Below, in pieces: positions 32,338 to 39,602 of a stretch of DNA of 64,000 nucleotides. The stretch is from assembly GCA_016706685.1 (NCBI GenBank), contig JADJJE010000051.1:1-64000 (forward strand). Direction: 5' to 3'. This DNA comes from Sandaracinaceae bacterium (GTDB taxonomy: Bacteria; Myxococcota_A; Polyangia; Polyangiales; Houyiibacteriaceae). A program made the position numbers and the translations under genes. Every line of letters starts with the position of its first letter. Positions within the stretch are counted from its first letter, which is position 1. The notes beneath the pieces are model-generated. The model did not search any database and had not been told where the DNA came from. It saw only the letters and a program-made list of their open reading frames with translations.

Positions 32338-33288
32338 GTGCCAGAGCTGCCACCCGACGACGAGCCGAGCCCCCCCAACCCCGGGGAGACTTGCTCGCAG
32401 CACGAGGAACGCCAAGCCGTGCTGCGCTGCCCGCGCTGTAGCCGCCCGGCCTGCTTCAGCTGCTGGCAGCCCGTTCAGCGGCGCTGCCACAGCTGCGTGA
32501 TGGCCTTCCCGGCCGAGGTCGCGCCCGCCATCCCCTGGGAGACCGACGGCGTCCCCTTCTGGACGGGCCTTGGGGCTACCCTGCGTCAGTCCTTCTCGCC
32601 CACCGCGACCGCGCCGGCCATGGGCCACGGCGATGTGCGCTCGGCGCTGTCGTTTGCGCTGCTCACGTGGCTGCCGTTCGCGGCGCTCCAGGGTGTCATC
32701 CCCTACACCCACACGTTGCTCTTCCAGGAGCTCGAGGTGCGCGTGGCGGGCAGCGGCGGGGTCCTGGTGGCCCTCGACGTGGCCCGCGCCGTCTCGCTCG
32801 GGGTGCTCTTGGGAGGGGTGCAGCTCGCCGCGATGGGCCTCGCGTTCGCGAGCTTGTCCCACGCCTATGGGCTCTCGGGGGTGGCCAGCGCGGCGGCAGC
32901 CTGGCGCACCGTCTTGTATCGCGGCTTCATCGTGCTGCTGTTGCCGTCGCTCATGGCGGGCGGGCGGGCGCCGTCCGACCTGGTGGCCAACCTCATGTTC
33001 TTCACGGGGTTGTTCGAGCCCAACGTCTACACCCTGGTGGTGGTGGTGGCCGGGGTCTGGCTGCTGACCACGCTGCGCACCAGCGCCCGCCTCGCGCAGG
33101 GGGTGGGGCCCGGCATGTCGTTCGTCATTCCGTTCATGGTCATGGCCGTGGGCGTCCTGGTTCGCCTGTTGGCCGAGACGGCCTGCCAGCCGCTCATGCC
33201 CGAGCTCGCGACCGAGGCCCCCGTGAGCACACCGGCGCCCGCCGAGCCTGCGGCGCCCGTCGTGCCGCCGCTCCGTACCCCCCTATAG
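32338..33288 (+). CDS. B-box-like zinc / YIP1-like membrane protein
   Basis: This 316-residue protein has an N-terminal B-box-like zinc motif (CSQHEERQAVLRCPRCSRP and CFSCW..CHSC, residues about 18-60) and a C-terminal membrane domain of about five helices (ALSFALLTWLPFAAL, VSLGVLLGGVQLAAMGLAFA, GFIVLLLPSLMAGG, YTLVVVVAGVWLLTTL, FVIPFMVMAVGVLVRLL). The layout matches YIP1-like proteins and the paralogue at 39603-40466. GTG 32338 is preferred over GTG 32233, because TAGAGT (32325-32330) lies seven bases before it. It runs opposite the ECF sigma gene and converges on sixA. The zinc domain may recruit a cytosolic partner; the function is unknown. Confidence 0.7.
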   Translation: MPELPPDDEPSPPNPGETCSQHEERQAVLRCPRCSRPACFSCWQPVQRRCHSCVMAFPAEVAPAIPWETDGVPFWTGLGATLRQSFSPTATAPAMGHGDVRSALSFALLTWLPFAALQGVIPYTHTLLFQELEVRVAGSGGVLVALDVARAVSLGVLLGGVQLAAMGLAFASLSHAYGLSGVASAAAAWRTVLYRGFIVLLLPSLMAGGRAPSDLVANLMFFTGLFEPNVYTLVVVVAGVWLLTTLRTSARLAQGVGPGMSFVIPFMVMAVGVLVRLLAETACQPLMPELATEAPVSTPAPAEPAAPVVPPLRTPL

Positions 33289-33759
33289 CCGGTCCGGCGT
33301 GACCACGAACTCCACCTCGCAGAGACCGCTGGGCCCCCGCACCAACATGTAGGCCGCGCCCGTGGCGAACGGCTCGAAGCGCGGGGCCCCCGTGAGGTAG
33401 GCCGCCAGACCCGCCACCTTGGGCATGTGGGTGACCAGCGCGATGGTGTCGCTCGCGCCCGTCGTGCTGAGCGGAGCCAGCGCCTGCGTCGTGCTGCCTT
33501 CTTCGGCCGAGAGCGCCAGGTGCACACTGACCGGGACGTCGCACGCCGGGTGGACGCGCTGCACCAGGATCTCGGCGGTCTGCACGGCGCGCACCAGAGG
33601 GCTGGTGTACACGTGCGAGAGGCGCACCCCACGCTTGGCAAGGGCCTGTGCGACGTCACGCACACCCGCGCGTCCAGCCGGGGTGAGCCAGCGGCGCTCG
33701 TCCACCGGGGTGGTGTCGTAGGGCACGGCCTCGCCGTGACGAACCAAGAGGATGCGCAT
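33283..33759 (-). CDS. sixA: Phosphohistidine phosphatase SixA-like
   Basis: This 158-residue histidine-phosphatase superfamily protein has the RHG motif in ILLVRHGEAVPYD (residues 3-15), then ERRWLTPAGRAGV, VYTSPLVRAVQTAEI and VTHMPKVAGLAAYLTG, the second catalytic His segment. SixA removes phosphate from histidine phosphotransfer domains or PTS proteins. ATG 33759 is chosen because TATCGT (33766-33771) sits six bases ahead; the longer 179-residue reading adds unrelated sequence. It converges with the YIP1-like gene and overlaps its stop by 6 bp. Confidence 0.88.
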   Translation of the reverse strand: MRILLVRHGEAVPYDTTPVDERRWLTPAGRAGVRDVAQALAKRGVRLSHVYTSPLVRAVQTAEILVQRVHPACDVPVSVHLALSAEEGSTTQALAPLSTTGASDTIALVTHMPKVAGLAAYLTGAPRFEPFATGAAYMLVRGPSGLCEVEFVVTPDRL

Positions 33760-33870
33760 GGCCTCACGATAGCGCAGAGCCCTGGCCCGCGCCTGATTCG
33801 TGCCACCGTCGAGTTGCTGCAAGCGGCTCGTTGAAGAACTCTCCCGCTAGGCGCGAGCCGTTCCCCACTC

Positions 33871-34314
33871 ATGACCCTCCGCAGCGACCAACACTTCGTC
33901 ATCCGACTCGGGCTCGTGCTCTTGGCGCTCGCCGCCCTCGCGGGGCTGTTCGAGCTCTTCGCGCGGCAGGCGCCCTACACCCCGCTCGCGCTCGGGCTGT
34001 TGCCGGGTCCCATTCAGCAGCTTCGCGATGCGGCGCTGGTGCATGGGCTGGTGGCGCTGCTGGCGGGCCTCCTGCTGCCGGCGGCGTGGGCTGATGCCGC
34101 GCCCGCGCGGTTCGTGAAGGTGCTCGCTGCGGGCCACGGGCTGCTCTTCGCGACGCTGCTCTATGCTGCGGTCAGCGGTCGCATGGCCGTGCAGATCTGG
34201 GATCCGCGGCCGCTCGCGGTGGTGCTCACGGCGCTCCGCATCGTGGGCCACCTGATCGTGGTGGGGGCCTACTTGGTGTGGGCACGCCGGCTCTGGCGTG
34301 GCGCCGCGGCCTGA
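33871..34314 (+). CDS. Small integral membrane protein
   Basis: This 147-residue protein has four predicted transmembrane helices (LGLVLLALAALAGLFELFA, GLVALLAGLLLPAAWA, VLAAGHGLLFATLLYAAV, VVLTALRIVGHLIVVGAYLV) and short charged loops. The charged end WARRLWRG would sit in the cytosol. There is no recognised family; the size and topology recall DUF423- or SURF-type small membrane proteins, but the motifs do not match. Its 3' end overlaps the end of the convergent mutY gene by 46 bp. It may be a single-gene transcript. The coding call rests on hydrophobic periodicity and codon bias. Confidence 0.65.
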   Translation: MTLRSDQHFVIRLGLVLLALAALAGLFELFARQAPYTPLALGLLPGPIQQLRDAALVHGLVALLAGLLLPAAWADAAPARFVKVLAAGHGLLFATLLYAAVSGRMAVQIWDPRPLAVVLTALRIVGHLIVVGAYLVWARRLWRGAAA

Positions 34315-35408
34315 GGCTCGGGCGGTCCCGCTGCCACCGCCAGCACCTTGTGCGTCAGCTTGGCGATGCCCACCTCGGCGCCGTCGAGCTGTCTGTCCGC
34401 GCCCAGCGGCAAGAGGCGCGCGGGGCCGTCACTCCCGGTGATGCGTGCGTGGGTGGCGGTGAACACGATCACGCGCAGCCGTCGGTGGCTGAGGATGTGT
34501 TGCACCTCCCCCACGGGCTCGCTGCTCACGCGGGCGCTGATCCCCGCGACCATGAGCGCGCCGTTGGCCGCAGCATGCAGTGGCGCATGCGCCTCGCTGC
34601 TCTCGAGCGGCGCCATGGGTAAGCCGTAGAGCCCTCCGAAGAGCGAGTCGTCGCCGCGCACCAATGCCACCTCGGCGCCGCGCGTGGCCACCACTGCCAC
34701 GAGGCTGGTGGGCCGCGGCGGCGCCTTGCGGGGGATGCGAGGCAGCTCGTGCGCGATGCCCTGCTGGCGCGCCACACACAGGTCGCGCGCCGGGCACGCG
34801 TCGCAACCGGGGCTCTTGACGGTGCACACCAGCGCGCCCAGCTCCATCATGGCTTGGTTGAAGTCGCCGGGCCGCTCGCCCACCACCAGCTGCTCGGCCA
34901 GGTCCCACAGGCGCACCTGCGTCACGCGGTCGGGCAGTGCGCTGGTGATGCCGAACAGCCGAGTGAGGATGCGCGCGACGTTGCCGTCCACGATGGGCTC
35001 CTCGAGACCGAAGCAGACGCTGCCGAGCGCCCCTGCCGTGTAGCGGCCCACCCCGGGCAGCGAGAGGCGCGCCTCGGGGTCACGTGGGACAGCCCCTCCG
35101 TAGCGCGCGACCACCTCGCGCACCCCCTGGTGGAGCATGCGTGCCCGACGGTAGTAGCCGAGGCCGCTCCACGCGGCGAGCACCTCGTCTTCGCTGGCCA
35201 GCGCCAGCGCCTCGAGCGATGGGAACCGCGAGAGGAAGCGCTGGTAGTAGGGCAGGACCGTGTCCACACGCGTCTGCTGGAGCATCACCTCCGATACCCA
35301 AACGGCATAGGGGTCGTGAGCATGCTCGCGCCACGGGAGCTGGCGCTTGGCTCGGTCGTACCAGCTCAGCAACGCCGCGCGCAGGAGCCTGATGTCGGGG
35401 CCGCTCAC
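34269..35408 (-). CDS. mutY: A/G-specific adenine glycosylase MutY
   Basis: This 379-residue base-excision enzyme removes A opposite 8-oxoguanine. The helix-hairpin-helix domain (LSLPGVGRYTAGALGSVCFG, catalytic Asp in EEPIVDGNVARILTRL) follows the N-terminal helices with VSEVMLQQTRVDTVLPYY, whose Glu is catalytic. The [4Fe-4S] cluster ligands are in CTVKSPGCDACPARDLC (C-x6-C-x2-C-x5-C). The C-terminal NUDIX-like domain (LVAVVATRGAEVALVRG, GGLYGLPMAPLE) recognises 8-oxoG. GTG 35408 is chosen because TTGACC-17-CACGTT lies just ahead of it; ATG 35462 would overlap the divergent gene. Confidence 0.93.
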   Translation of the reverse strand: MSGPDIRLLRAALLSWYDRAKRQLPWREHAHDPYAVWVSEVMLQQTRVDTVLPYYQRFLSRFPSLEALALASEDEVLAAWSGLGYYRRARMLHQGVREVVARYGGAVPRDPEARLSLPGVGRYTAGALGSVCFGLEEPIVDGNVARILTRLFGITSALPDRVTQVRLWDLAEQLVVGERPGDFNQAMMELGALVCTVKSPGCDACPARDLCVARQQGIAHELPRIPRKAPPRPTSLVAVVATRGAEVALVRGDDSLFGGLYGLPMAPLESSEAHAPLHAAANGALMVAGISARVSSEPVGEVQHILSHRRLRVIVFTATHARITGSDGPARLLPLGADRQLDGAEVGIAKLTHKVLAVAAGPPEPQAAAPRQSRRAHTK

Positions 35409-35453
35409 GCGCGAGAACGTGCAGGCTCTGGCAGAGTCGGTCAAGCTCCGCTC

Positions 35454-35948
35454 ATGGTGCATCGCTCCGCAGCGCTGGCGTTCATGGGGCTCGTGCTCGG
35501 GTGCGGGGGCAGCGACGCTGCCGACACGCCTGCGCCTGGGCCGAGCACGCCCAGCTCATCGCAGCCCGCCGAGACGCCACCGTCGGCTGCCTTGCCGCCA
35601 CCCGAGGTGCAGCTCACATGGCTGCCCGGCGGAGGGCTGGCGCTCGAGAACGCCGATGATGGCCCGGTGTCGCTGGCGCGCGAGCTGACGCTCCAGGCAG
35701 GCGAGGGGAGCGAGCCCACGCGCCTCCAGCTGGGTCTCGACTGCGCGTCGGTGGGTGCACCCACTCCGGCTGGTGCTGCCGCCTGCATCACGTTGGTTCC
35801 GGGAGCCGCGCTCGCTCTCGGCCGGTGGCCCGACGACCACGGCGCATGTCGTTGCCCGCCGTGCGTAGACACGGCAGAAGCCGGCTCATTCGTGATTCAC
35901 ACCTGCGACCAAGGGCAGGCTCTCACGCGCAGCCTGCCGCCACGCTGA
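35454..35948 (+). CDS. Small lipoprotein
   Basis: This 164-residue protein has a lipoprotein signal (ALAFMGLVLGCGGSD, Cys at about residue 17), then a Pro/Ser/Ala-rich linker and a compact globular part. That part has paired cysteines (RLQLGLDCASVG, AACITLV, HGACRCPPCVDTAEAG, FVIHTCDQG). It is probably anchored in the outer membrane and disulfide-bonded. It is divergent from mutY, with 45 bp between the chosen starts. No known domain is recognised. The strong Pro/Ser linker is typical of exported proteins in this window. Confidence 0.6.
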   Translation: MVHRSAALAFMGLVLGCGGSDAADTPAPGPSTPSSSQPAETPPSAALPPPEVQLTWLPGGGLALENADDGPVSLARELTLQAGEGSEPTRLQLGLDCASVGAPTPAGAAACITLVPGAALALGRWPDDHGACRCPPCVDTAEAGSFVIHTCDQGQALTRSLPPR

Positions 35949-35997
35949 AGCGGCGCCACGGGAGCGCTGGTCCCAGGACGATTCGGGCAGCGCTCTC

Positions 35998-36225
35998 TCA
36001 CACCTTTGCGCCGAAGGGCCGCAGGTTCTCGCCCGTCTGCTCCGAGGCCGGCACGGTGGAGTACGAGCGTGTGCGCTGGCGCTTGCGGTGGGGAGCCGCA
36101 TGGCCCGCCGTGAAGAGGCGGCGCAGCAAGAGACGCGCTCCCACCGACACCAGCCCCAGCAACGAGAGCAGCGTGAGCGCCCAGGTCAGGCCGCTCAACC
36201 ACGTATCAATCTCTGTACCAGTCAT
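35998..36225 (-). CDS. Small single-pass membrane protein
   Basis: This 75-residue protein has one transmembrane helix (LTWALTLLSLLGLVSVGARLLL, residues about 14-35) followed by an Arg/Lys-rich cytosolic tail (RKRQRTRSYST). The start ATG 36225 has AGAGG a few bases upstream. Its promoter (TTGACG-17-TAGCCA, 36246-36274) is a near copy of that of the divergent phasin-like gene, so the two are probably co-regulated. Function unknown; the size suggests a regulator or stress-induced membrane peptide. Confidence 0.55.
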   Translation of the reverse strand: MTGTEIDTWLSGLTWALTLLSLLGLVSVGARLLLRRLFTAGHAAPHRKRQRTRSYSTVPASEQTGENLRPFGAKV

Positions 36226-36245
36226 GGGTCATACCTCTACTGTAC

Positions 36246-36274
36246 TGGCTAGTCCTCATAACGCATCGCGTCAA
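36246..36274 (-). promoter_or_regulatory. Promoter of the small membrane protein gene
   Basis: Read leftward: TTGACG (36269-36274), a 17-bp spacer ending GGAC, then TAGCCA (36246-36251). The palindrome-like TAACGCATCGCGTCA (36259-36273) overlaps the -35 box. The same elements recur at the divergent promoter 36358-36386. Confidence 0.5.
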
Positions 36275-36357
36275 GGTCTGCGGCCGCGTCAGCTCCGGAA
36301 CGCCTCCAATGACACCCACTTGTGTCGTTTCAGGCATGAAAATTCGGATTTGCAGTC

Positions 36358-36386
36358 TTGACGCACATGCTAAGTGGGACTAGTTG
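36358..36386 (+). promoter_or_regulatory. Promoter of the phasin-like gene
   Basis: TTGACG (36358-36363), a 17-bp spacer ending GGAC, and TAGTTG (36381-36386) mirror the leftward promoter. The palindrome-like TAACGCACTGCGTCA (36393-36407) lies at the expected transcription start and would suit a repressor. Confidence 0.5.
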
Positions 36387-36392
36387 GGTTGA

Positions 36393-36407
36393 TAACGCAC
36401 TGCGTCA
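36393..36407. promoter_or_regulatory. Operator-like repeat TAACGCACTGCGTCA
   Basis: This quasi-palindrome (TRACGCA..TGCGTYA) differs from TAACGCATCGCGTCA at 36259-36273 in two positions. The two copies each stand about 30 bp before one of the divergent start codons. Confidence 0.45.
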
Positions 36408-36436
36408 TATCCGCAACCGCGCACCAGGAGCAACCC

Positions 36437-37105
36437 GTGCAGACCATCACGACCCAGATCAAGACCAGCGGCACGCGACTTCGCGACAGCGGCACCGCCT
36501 TCGCGACCACCACCTACGAGGCCACCGGCGCGTTCGTGGACGCCACCGTCGAGGCGACCAAGCTTGCCTACGAGCAGATCCTCGCCACCCTGACCGAAGC
36601 GGGCACCGAGCTCGCCACCGAGGCCAAGACCGCCGGGGCCGAGGCCGCCGCCGTCCTCAAGGTGGAGGCCGACTCCTGGAAGGAGTTCCTCAACCTCCCG
36701 ATGCCCACGCTCACGCTCAGCAAGCCGGACGTGCAGCTCCCGGACGCCGCCCAGCTCGCCACGCAGCTGCGCGCCGCGCCCCGTCAGGTGGAGGGCCAGG
36801 TCCTGCGTGTCGTCCACAAGGCCATCGAGGACCTCGGTGAGCGCGTCGAGGCGCGCATCGAGGTGCTCGAGCTGGCCAACGTGGTGGCCCTCCCCGCCGC
36901 CAAGAAGGCCAAGGTCCAGAAGGGCGCCAAGGCCGCCAAGGCCATCAGCGCCCCGGTGCGTGGCTACGACGGGCTGACCGCGCGTGAGGCCGCCACCATG
37001 ATCCAGGGCGCCACCCTGGCCAAGGTCGAGTCCATCCTCGAGTACGAGCGCGCCAACAAGGGCCGCGCCACGGTGGTGCGCGCCGCCGAAGCCCGCCTCG
37101 CCTGA
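36437..37105 (+). CDS. Phasin-like coiled protein
   Basis: This 222-residue, Ala/Thr/Lys-rich, largely helical protein has an N-terminal amphipathic part (AFVDATVEATKLAYEQILATLTEAGTELATEAKTAGAEAAAVL, shortened) and a middle segment LNLPMPTLTLSKPDVQLPDA. A C-terminal helical hairpin (YDGLTAREAATMIQGATLAK, YERANKGRATVVRAAEARL) is the type found at the end of actinobacterial and other phasin-like proteins. It may coat polyhydroxyalkanoate granules or lipid bodies, or act as a membrane-bound stress protein. GTG 36437 follows AGGAG (36426-36430). Promoter elements are shared with the divergent small membrane gene. No PHA genes are in the window. Confidence 0.6.
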   Translation: MQTITTQIKTSGTRLRDSGTAFATTTYEATGAFVDATVEATKLAYEQILATLTEAGTELATEAKTAGAEAAAVLKVEADSWKEFLNLPMPTLTLSKPDVQLPDAAQLATQLRAAPRQVEGQVLRVVHKAIEDLGERVEARIEVLELANVVALPAAKKAKVQKGAKAAKAISAPVRGYDGLTAREAATMIQGATLAKVESILEYERANKGRATVVRAAEARLA

Positions 37106-37173
37106 GGCACACCTCGGGCCTCCGGTGCGCAGCGATCCCTACCGACCCGGGTGAAGTAGAGCTAGGGTCAGGC

Positions 37174-39048
37174 ATGTCCGCGCGACGTGCTGGCTCTCGG
37201 TTCACGTTCCCGGCGCTGCTCTGCGTGGCGCTGGCGTGTGCCTCACTCTCGCCACCACGCGCCGCTGAGGGGCAGCCCCCGCAGGGGCAGCCTGCGCCCA
37301 GCCCACCGGCCGCCGCCATCAGCGCTGCCGAGGTGGGCCACTACGCGCACGCCGCCGTGGCGGCGGACCGGGAGCTGGCCTCACTCGCGGCCCTTCAGGT
37401 GCTGCAGGCAGGCGGAAACGCGGCCGACGCCGCTGCGGCCGCCATGCTGGCGCTCGGTGTGGTCAACCCCTCGAGCAGCGGCTTCGGAGGGGGGGGCTTT
37501 GCGCTCTACTACGACAACTCGCCCACGCCGCGCGCGCCCAGCGAACCCAACACCGTGGTGGACCTGCGTGGCGCCGCGCCCGAGGGGCCACTCGCGCGCC
37601 TCACGTTCATCGACTTTCGTGAGCGCGCCCCCTTGGCCTCCACGGCGGCGATGTTCGTGGACGCCCCCGCGGCCGGCACGGGCCCTATCGCCGGTGCATC
37701 GCAGCTGGGTGGCCTCGCCAGCGGTGTGCCGGGAGAGCCCGCGGGCATCGCCACGCTGGTGGGGCGCTTCGGGCGCCTGAGCCTGGCCGACGTGGCCGCG
37801 CCTGCCATTGCGCTCGCGAGCGAAGGCTTTCTGGTGGACGCGCGGCTGGTGGAGACGCTGGCCAGCTTTCGCGAGCAGATGCTGCGCGACCCGGGCCTGC
37901 GCCGTTGGTTCGGGCCCGCTGGGGAGGTGCAGCTCGGAGACCGCCTGACCCAGCCAGAGCTCGCCGCCACCCTGCGGACATTTGCCCAGCGCGGGCCGGC
38001 CAGCGTGTACGGGGGCCCCATCGGGCGCGCCATCGTGCGCGCCAACCGGGCGAGCGGCGGCATCATGACCTTGGATGACCTGCGCGCGTATCAGGTGGTG
38101 CTGCGCCAGCCGGTGTCGGCCGATGCCCTCGGGCACACCTGGGTCACGGCGCCCCCGCCCAGCGCGGGTGGCGTGACCATGCTGCAGAGCCTGCGCATGC
38201 TGGGGGCGCTGCGGCCAGCCTTCGCGACCGGGCCGGATGGCCTCCGGCACGCGCTGCTCGAGAGCTGGAAGGGCCCGTTCATCGACCGCCAGCGCTACTT
38301 CGGCGACCCGGACCACGTGCCCGTCCCGCTCTCGGGCCTGTTGGACCCTGCCCGCGCGGGCGCCCGTGCGTTGCGCTTCCACCCGCTCTTGGCGCTCTCG
38401 CCCGACACCTACGACCTGCCGCTGGAGCCGCTCGAAGGTGACGTCCAACAGCCCGAGAACGCCGGAACAAGCCACTTCTGCGTGGTGGACGCCGAGGGCA
38501 GCGTCGCCGCGGTGACCACCACGGTCAACCTGCCGTTCGGCGCGCGCTACAGCGCGGCGGGGTTCGCGCTCAACGACCAAATGGACGACTTCGCGCGGGC
38601 GGTGGGTGAGCGCAACGCCTACGGCTTGATCGGCGGCGAGCGAAACCTGCCTGGCCCCGGCCGCCGCCCGGTGTCCACCATGTCACCCACCATCGTGCTC
38701 GACGCGCAGGGACGCCCCGTGCTCTGCATCGGCGGGTCGGGCGGGAGCCGCATCGTCACGGCCGTGGAGCAGGTGGCGCTGAACATCCTGCGGCTGCACA
38801 TGGACGTGGGCGCTGCGGTCTCGGCACCACGCGTGCACCACCAGGCGGACCCCAACGTGTTCAACAGCGAGACCATCGCGCCCCTGCCGGCCAACGCGCT
38901 CGCCGCCCTGCTGGCTCGTGGTCACCGGCACGCGCCCATTCGGAACATCGCCATCGTGCAGGCCATCCACATCGAACACACGCAGCGTGGTCGGCTCCTG
39001 CACGCTGCCGCCGACGCTCGCAAGGGCGGCGTCCCAGCAGGCTACTGA
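37174..39048 (+). CDS. ggt: Gamma-glutamyltransferase
   Basis: This 624-residue exported Ntn hydrolase has a signal peptide (TFPALLCVALACASLS) and typical GGT motifs: AVAADRELASLAALQVLQAGGNAADAAAA (shortened) near residue 60, GGGGFALYYD, SGVPGEPAGIATL, and the autocleavage site with the nucleophilic Thr in ENAGTSHFCVVDAEG. Small-subunit motifs MDDFARA and GGSGGSRIVTAVEQ follow. It hydrolyses or transfers the gamma-glutamyl group of glutathione in the periplasm. ATG 37174 lies five bases after TAGGGT (37163-37168). The length matches the family. No co-transcribed gene is evident. Confidence 0.92.
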   Translation: MSARRAGSRFTFPALLCVALACASLSPPRAAEGQPPQGQPAPSPPAAAISAAEVGHYAHAAVAADRELASLAALQVLQAGGNAADAAAAAMLALGVVNPSSSGFGGGGFALYYDNSPTPRAPSEPNTVVDLRGAAPEGPLARLTFIDFRERAPLASTAAMFVDAPAAGTGPIAGASQLGGLASGVPGEPAGIATLVGRFGRLSLADVAAPAIALASEGFLVDARLVETLASFREQMLRDPGLRRWFGPAGEVQLGDRLTQPELAATLRTFAQRGPASVYGGPIGRAIVRANRASGGIMTLDDLRAYQVVLRQPVSADALGHTWVTAPPPSAGGVTMLQSLRMLGALRPAFATGPDGLRHALLESWKGPFIDRQRYFGDPDHVPVPLSGLLDPARAGARALRFHPLLALSPDTYDLPLEPLEGDVQQPENAGTSHFCVVDAEGSVAAVTTTVNLPFGARYSAAGFALNDQMDDFARAVGERNAYGLIGGERNLPGPGRRPVSTMSPTIVLDAQGRPVLCIGGSGGSRIVTAVEQVALNILRLHMDVGAAVSAPRVHHQADPNVFNSETIAPLPANALAALLARGHRHAPIRNIAIVQAIHIEHTQRGRLLHAAADARKGGVPAGY

Positions 39049-39061
39049 CCACCCGGATGGG

Positions 39062-39277
39062 TCAGCGGAAGCGGTGGTCGGTGCGCGGCGGGCGCCGGCG
39101 ACCACCACCACGCGAGATGGGGACAGGCGTGGGCTCGGGCTCGAGCAGGCTACCGAGCGCCTCGACGATGGCCTCTACCCCCTGCTCGAACGCCTCCTTC
39201 GCCCTGGATCCCAAGCTCTGCTGCGGTTTCTTGGCGGCGGGTCGCTCGGGCTGACTGGGAGAGATGCGTTCTGGCAA
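39062..39277 (-). CDS. Small Arg/Pro-rich protein
   Basis: This 71-residue cytosolic protein has a central helix (GSRAKEAFEQGVEAIVEALGSLLE) between charged, proline-rich ends (PERPAAKKPQQSL and SRGGGRRRPPRTDHRFR). The basic tail could bind nucleic acid. It is divergent from the candidate small RNA promoter region and ends 13 bp from the gamma-glutamyltransferase stop. Coding character is supported by codon-position G+C, not by a family match. It might be a conserved small protein of this lineage. Confidence 0.45.
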   Translation of the reverse strand: MPERISPSQPERPAAKKPQQSLGSRAKEAFEQGVEAIVEALGSLLEPEPTPVPISRGGGRRRPPRTDHRFR

Positions 39278-39327
39278 AGCTCCCTCATCATGCGAGTGCG
39301 GCTCCGCATGTCAATGGGATGTGCAGA

Positions 39328-39360
39328 TCTTTCACCGCGCCGCTGTTCGGATCTGAAAGA
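39328..39360. promoter_or_regulatory. Candidate enhancer (activator) site
   Basis: Perfect 7-bp arms TCTTTCA (39328-39334) and TGAAAGA (39354-39360) lie about 85-115 bp ahead of the sigma-54 type promoter, the usual place for NtrC-family activator sites. A 14-bp palindrome GATCGTCGACGATC (39414-39427) lies closer. Confidence 0.45.
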
Positions 39361-39443
39361 ACGCGTTGCAGAGTCGGGAGCCCCGGCGCGCCGGCGGCAG
39401 GTCCGTCGCACGAGATCGTCGACGATCACGCACGTCACGGGCT

Positions 39444-39460
39444 TGGCACGAACTTCGCTA
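39444..39460 (+). promoter_or_regulatory. Sigma-54 (-24/-12) promoter
   Basis: TTGGCACGAACTTCGCTA has GG at 39445-39446 and GC at 39457-39458 with exactly 10 bases between, and matches the TGGCACG-N4-TTGCW consensus with one change. Transcription would start near 39470. Confidence 0.65.
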
Positions 39461-39469
39461 AGGTGGCGT

Positions 39470-39570
39470 CCCGAAGTGGCGGCACGGTAAGCGTCGTTCT
39501 CGACGGACCACGCGGCACCTCGCCACTTCCACAACTCTGAAGGCCGCCCCTGACCGGGGCGGTCTTTTTC
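39470..39570 (+). ncRNA. Candidate sigma-54-dependent small RNA
   Basis: About 100 nt from the predicted start to the terminator. A long-range stem GAAGTGGCG (39473-39481)/CGCCACTTC (39521-39529) encloses a hairpin CGTCG-TTCT-CGACG (39492-39505). The Rho-independent terminator follows at once. No gene downstream on this strand could use the transcript, since the next gene is convergent. Its layout recalls sigma-54-driven regulatory RNAs of myxobacteria such as Pxr, but homology was not tested. Confidence 0.6.
39544..39569 (+). terminator. Rho-independent terminator of the small RNA
   Basis: CCGCCCC (39544-39550), a 5-nt loop and GGGGCGG (39556-39562) are followed by TCTTTTT. It is the clearest intrinsic terminator in the window, and it is oriented rightward only. 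Confidence 0.85.
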
Positions 39571-39602
39571 TTTGGTCTCTGGTCGAGGCTCCGGGCCGAG
39601 CG

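Noticed and set aside
34749..35453. Upstream extension of the small lipoprotein frame
   Set aside because: It is antisense to mutY; the signal peptide and start lie at 35454.
39319..39540. Plus-strand frame of 73 codons ending just before the strong terminator
   Set aside because: No recognisable start signal, no conserved-looking core, and the nested stems at 39473-39529 and the sigma-54 type promoter inside the frame explain the segment better as a small RNA.
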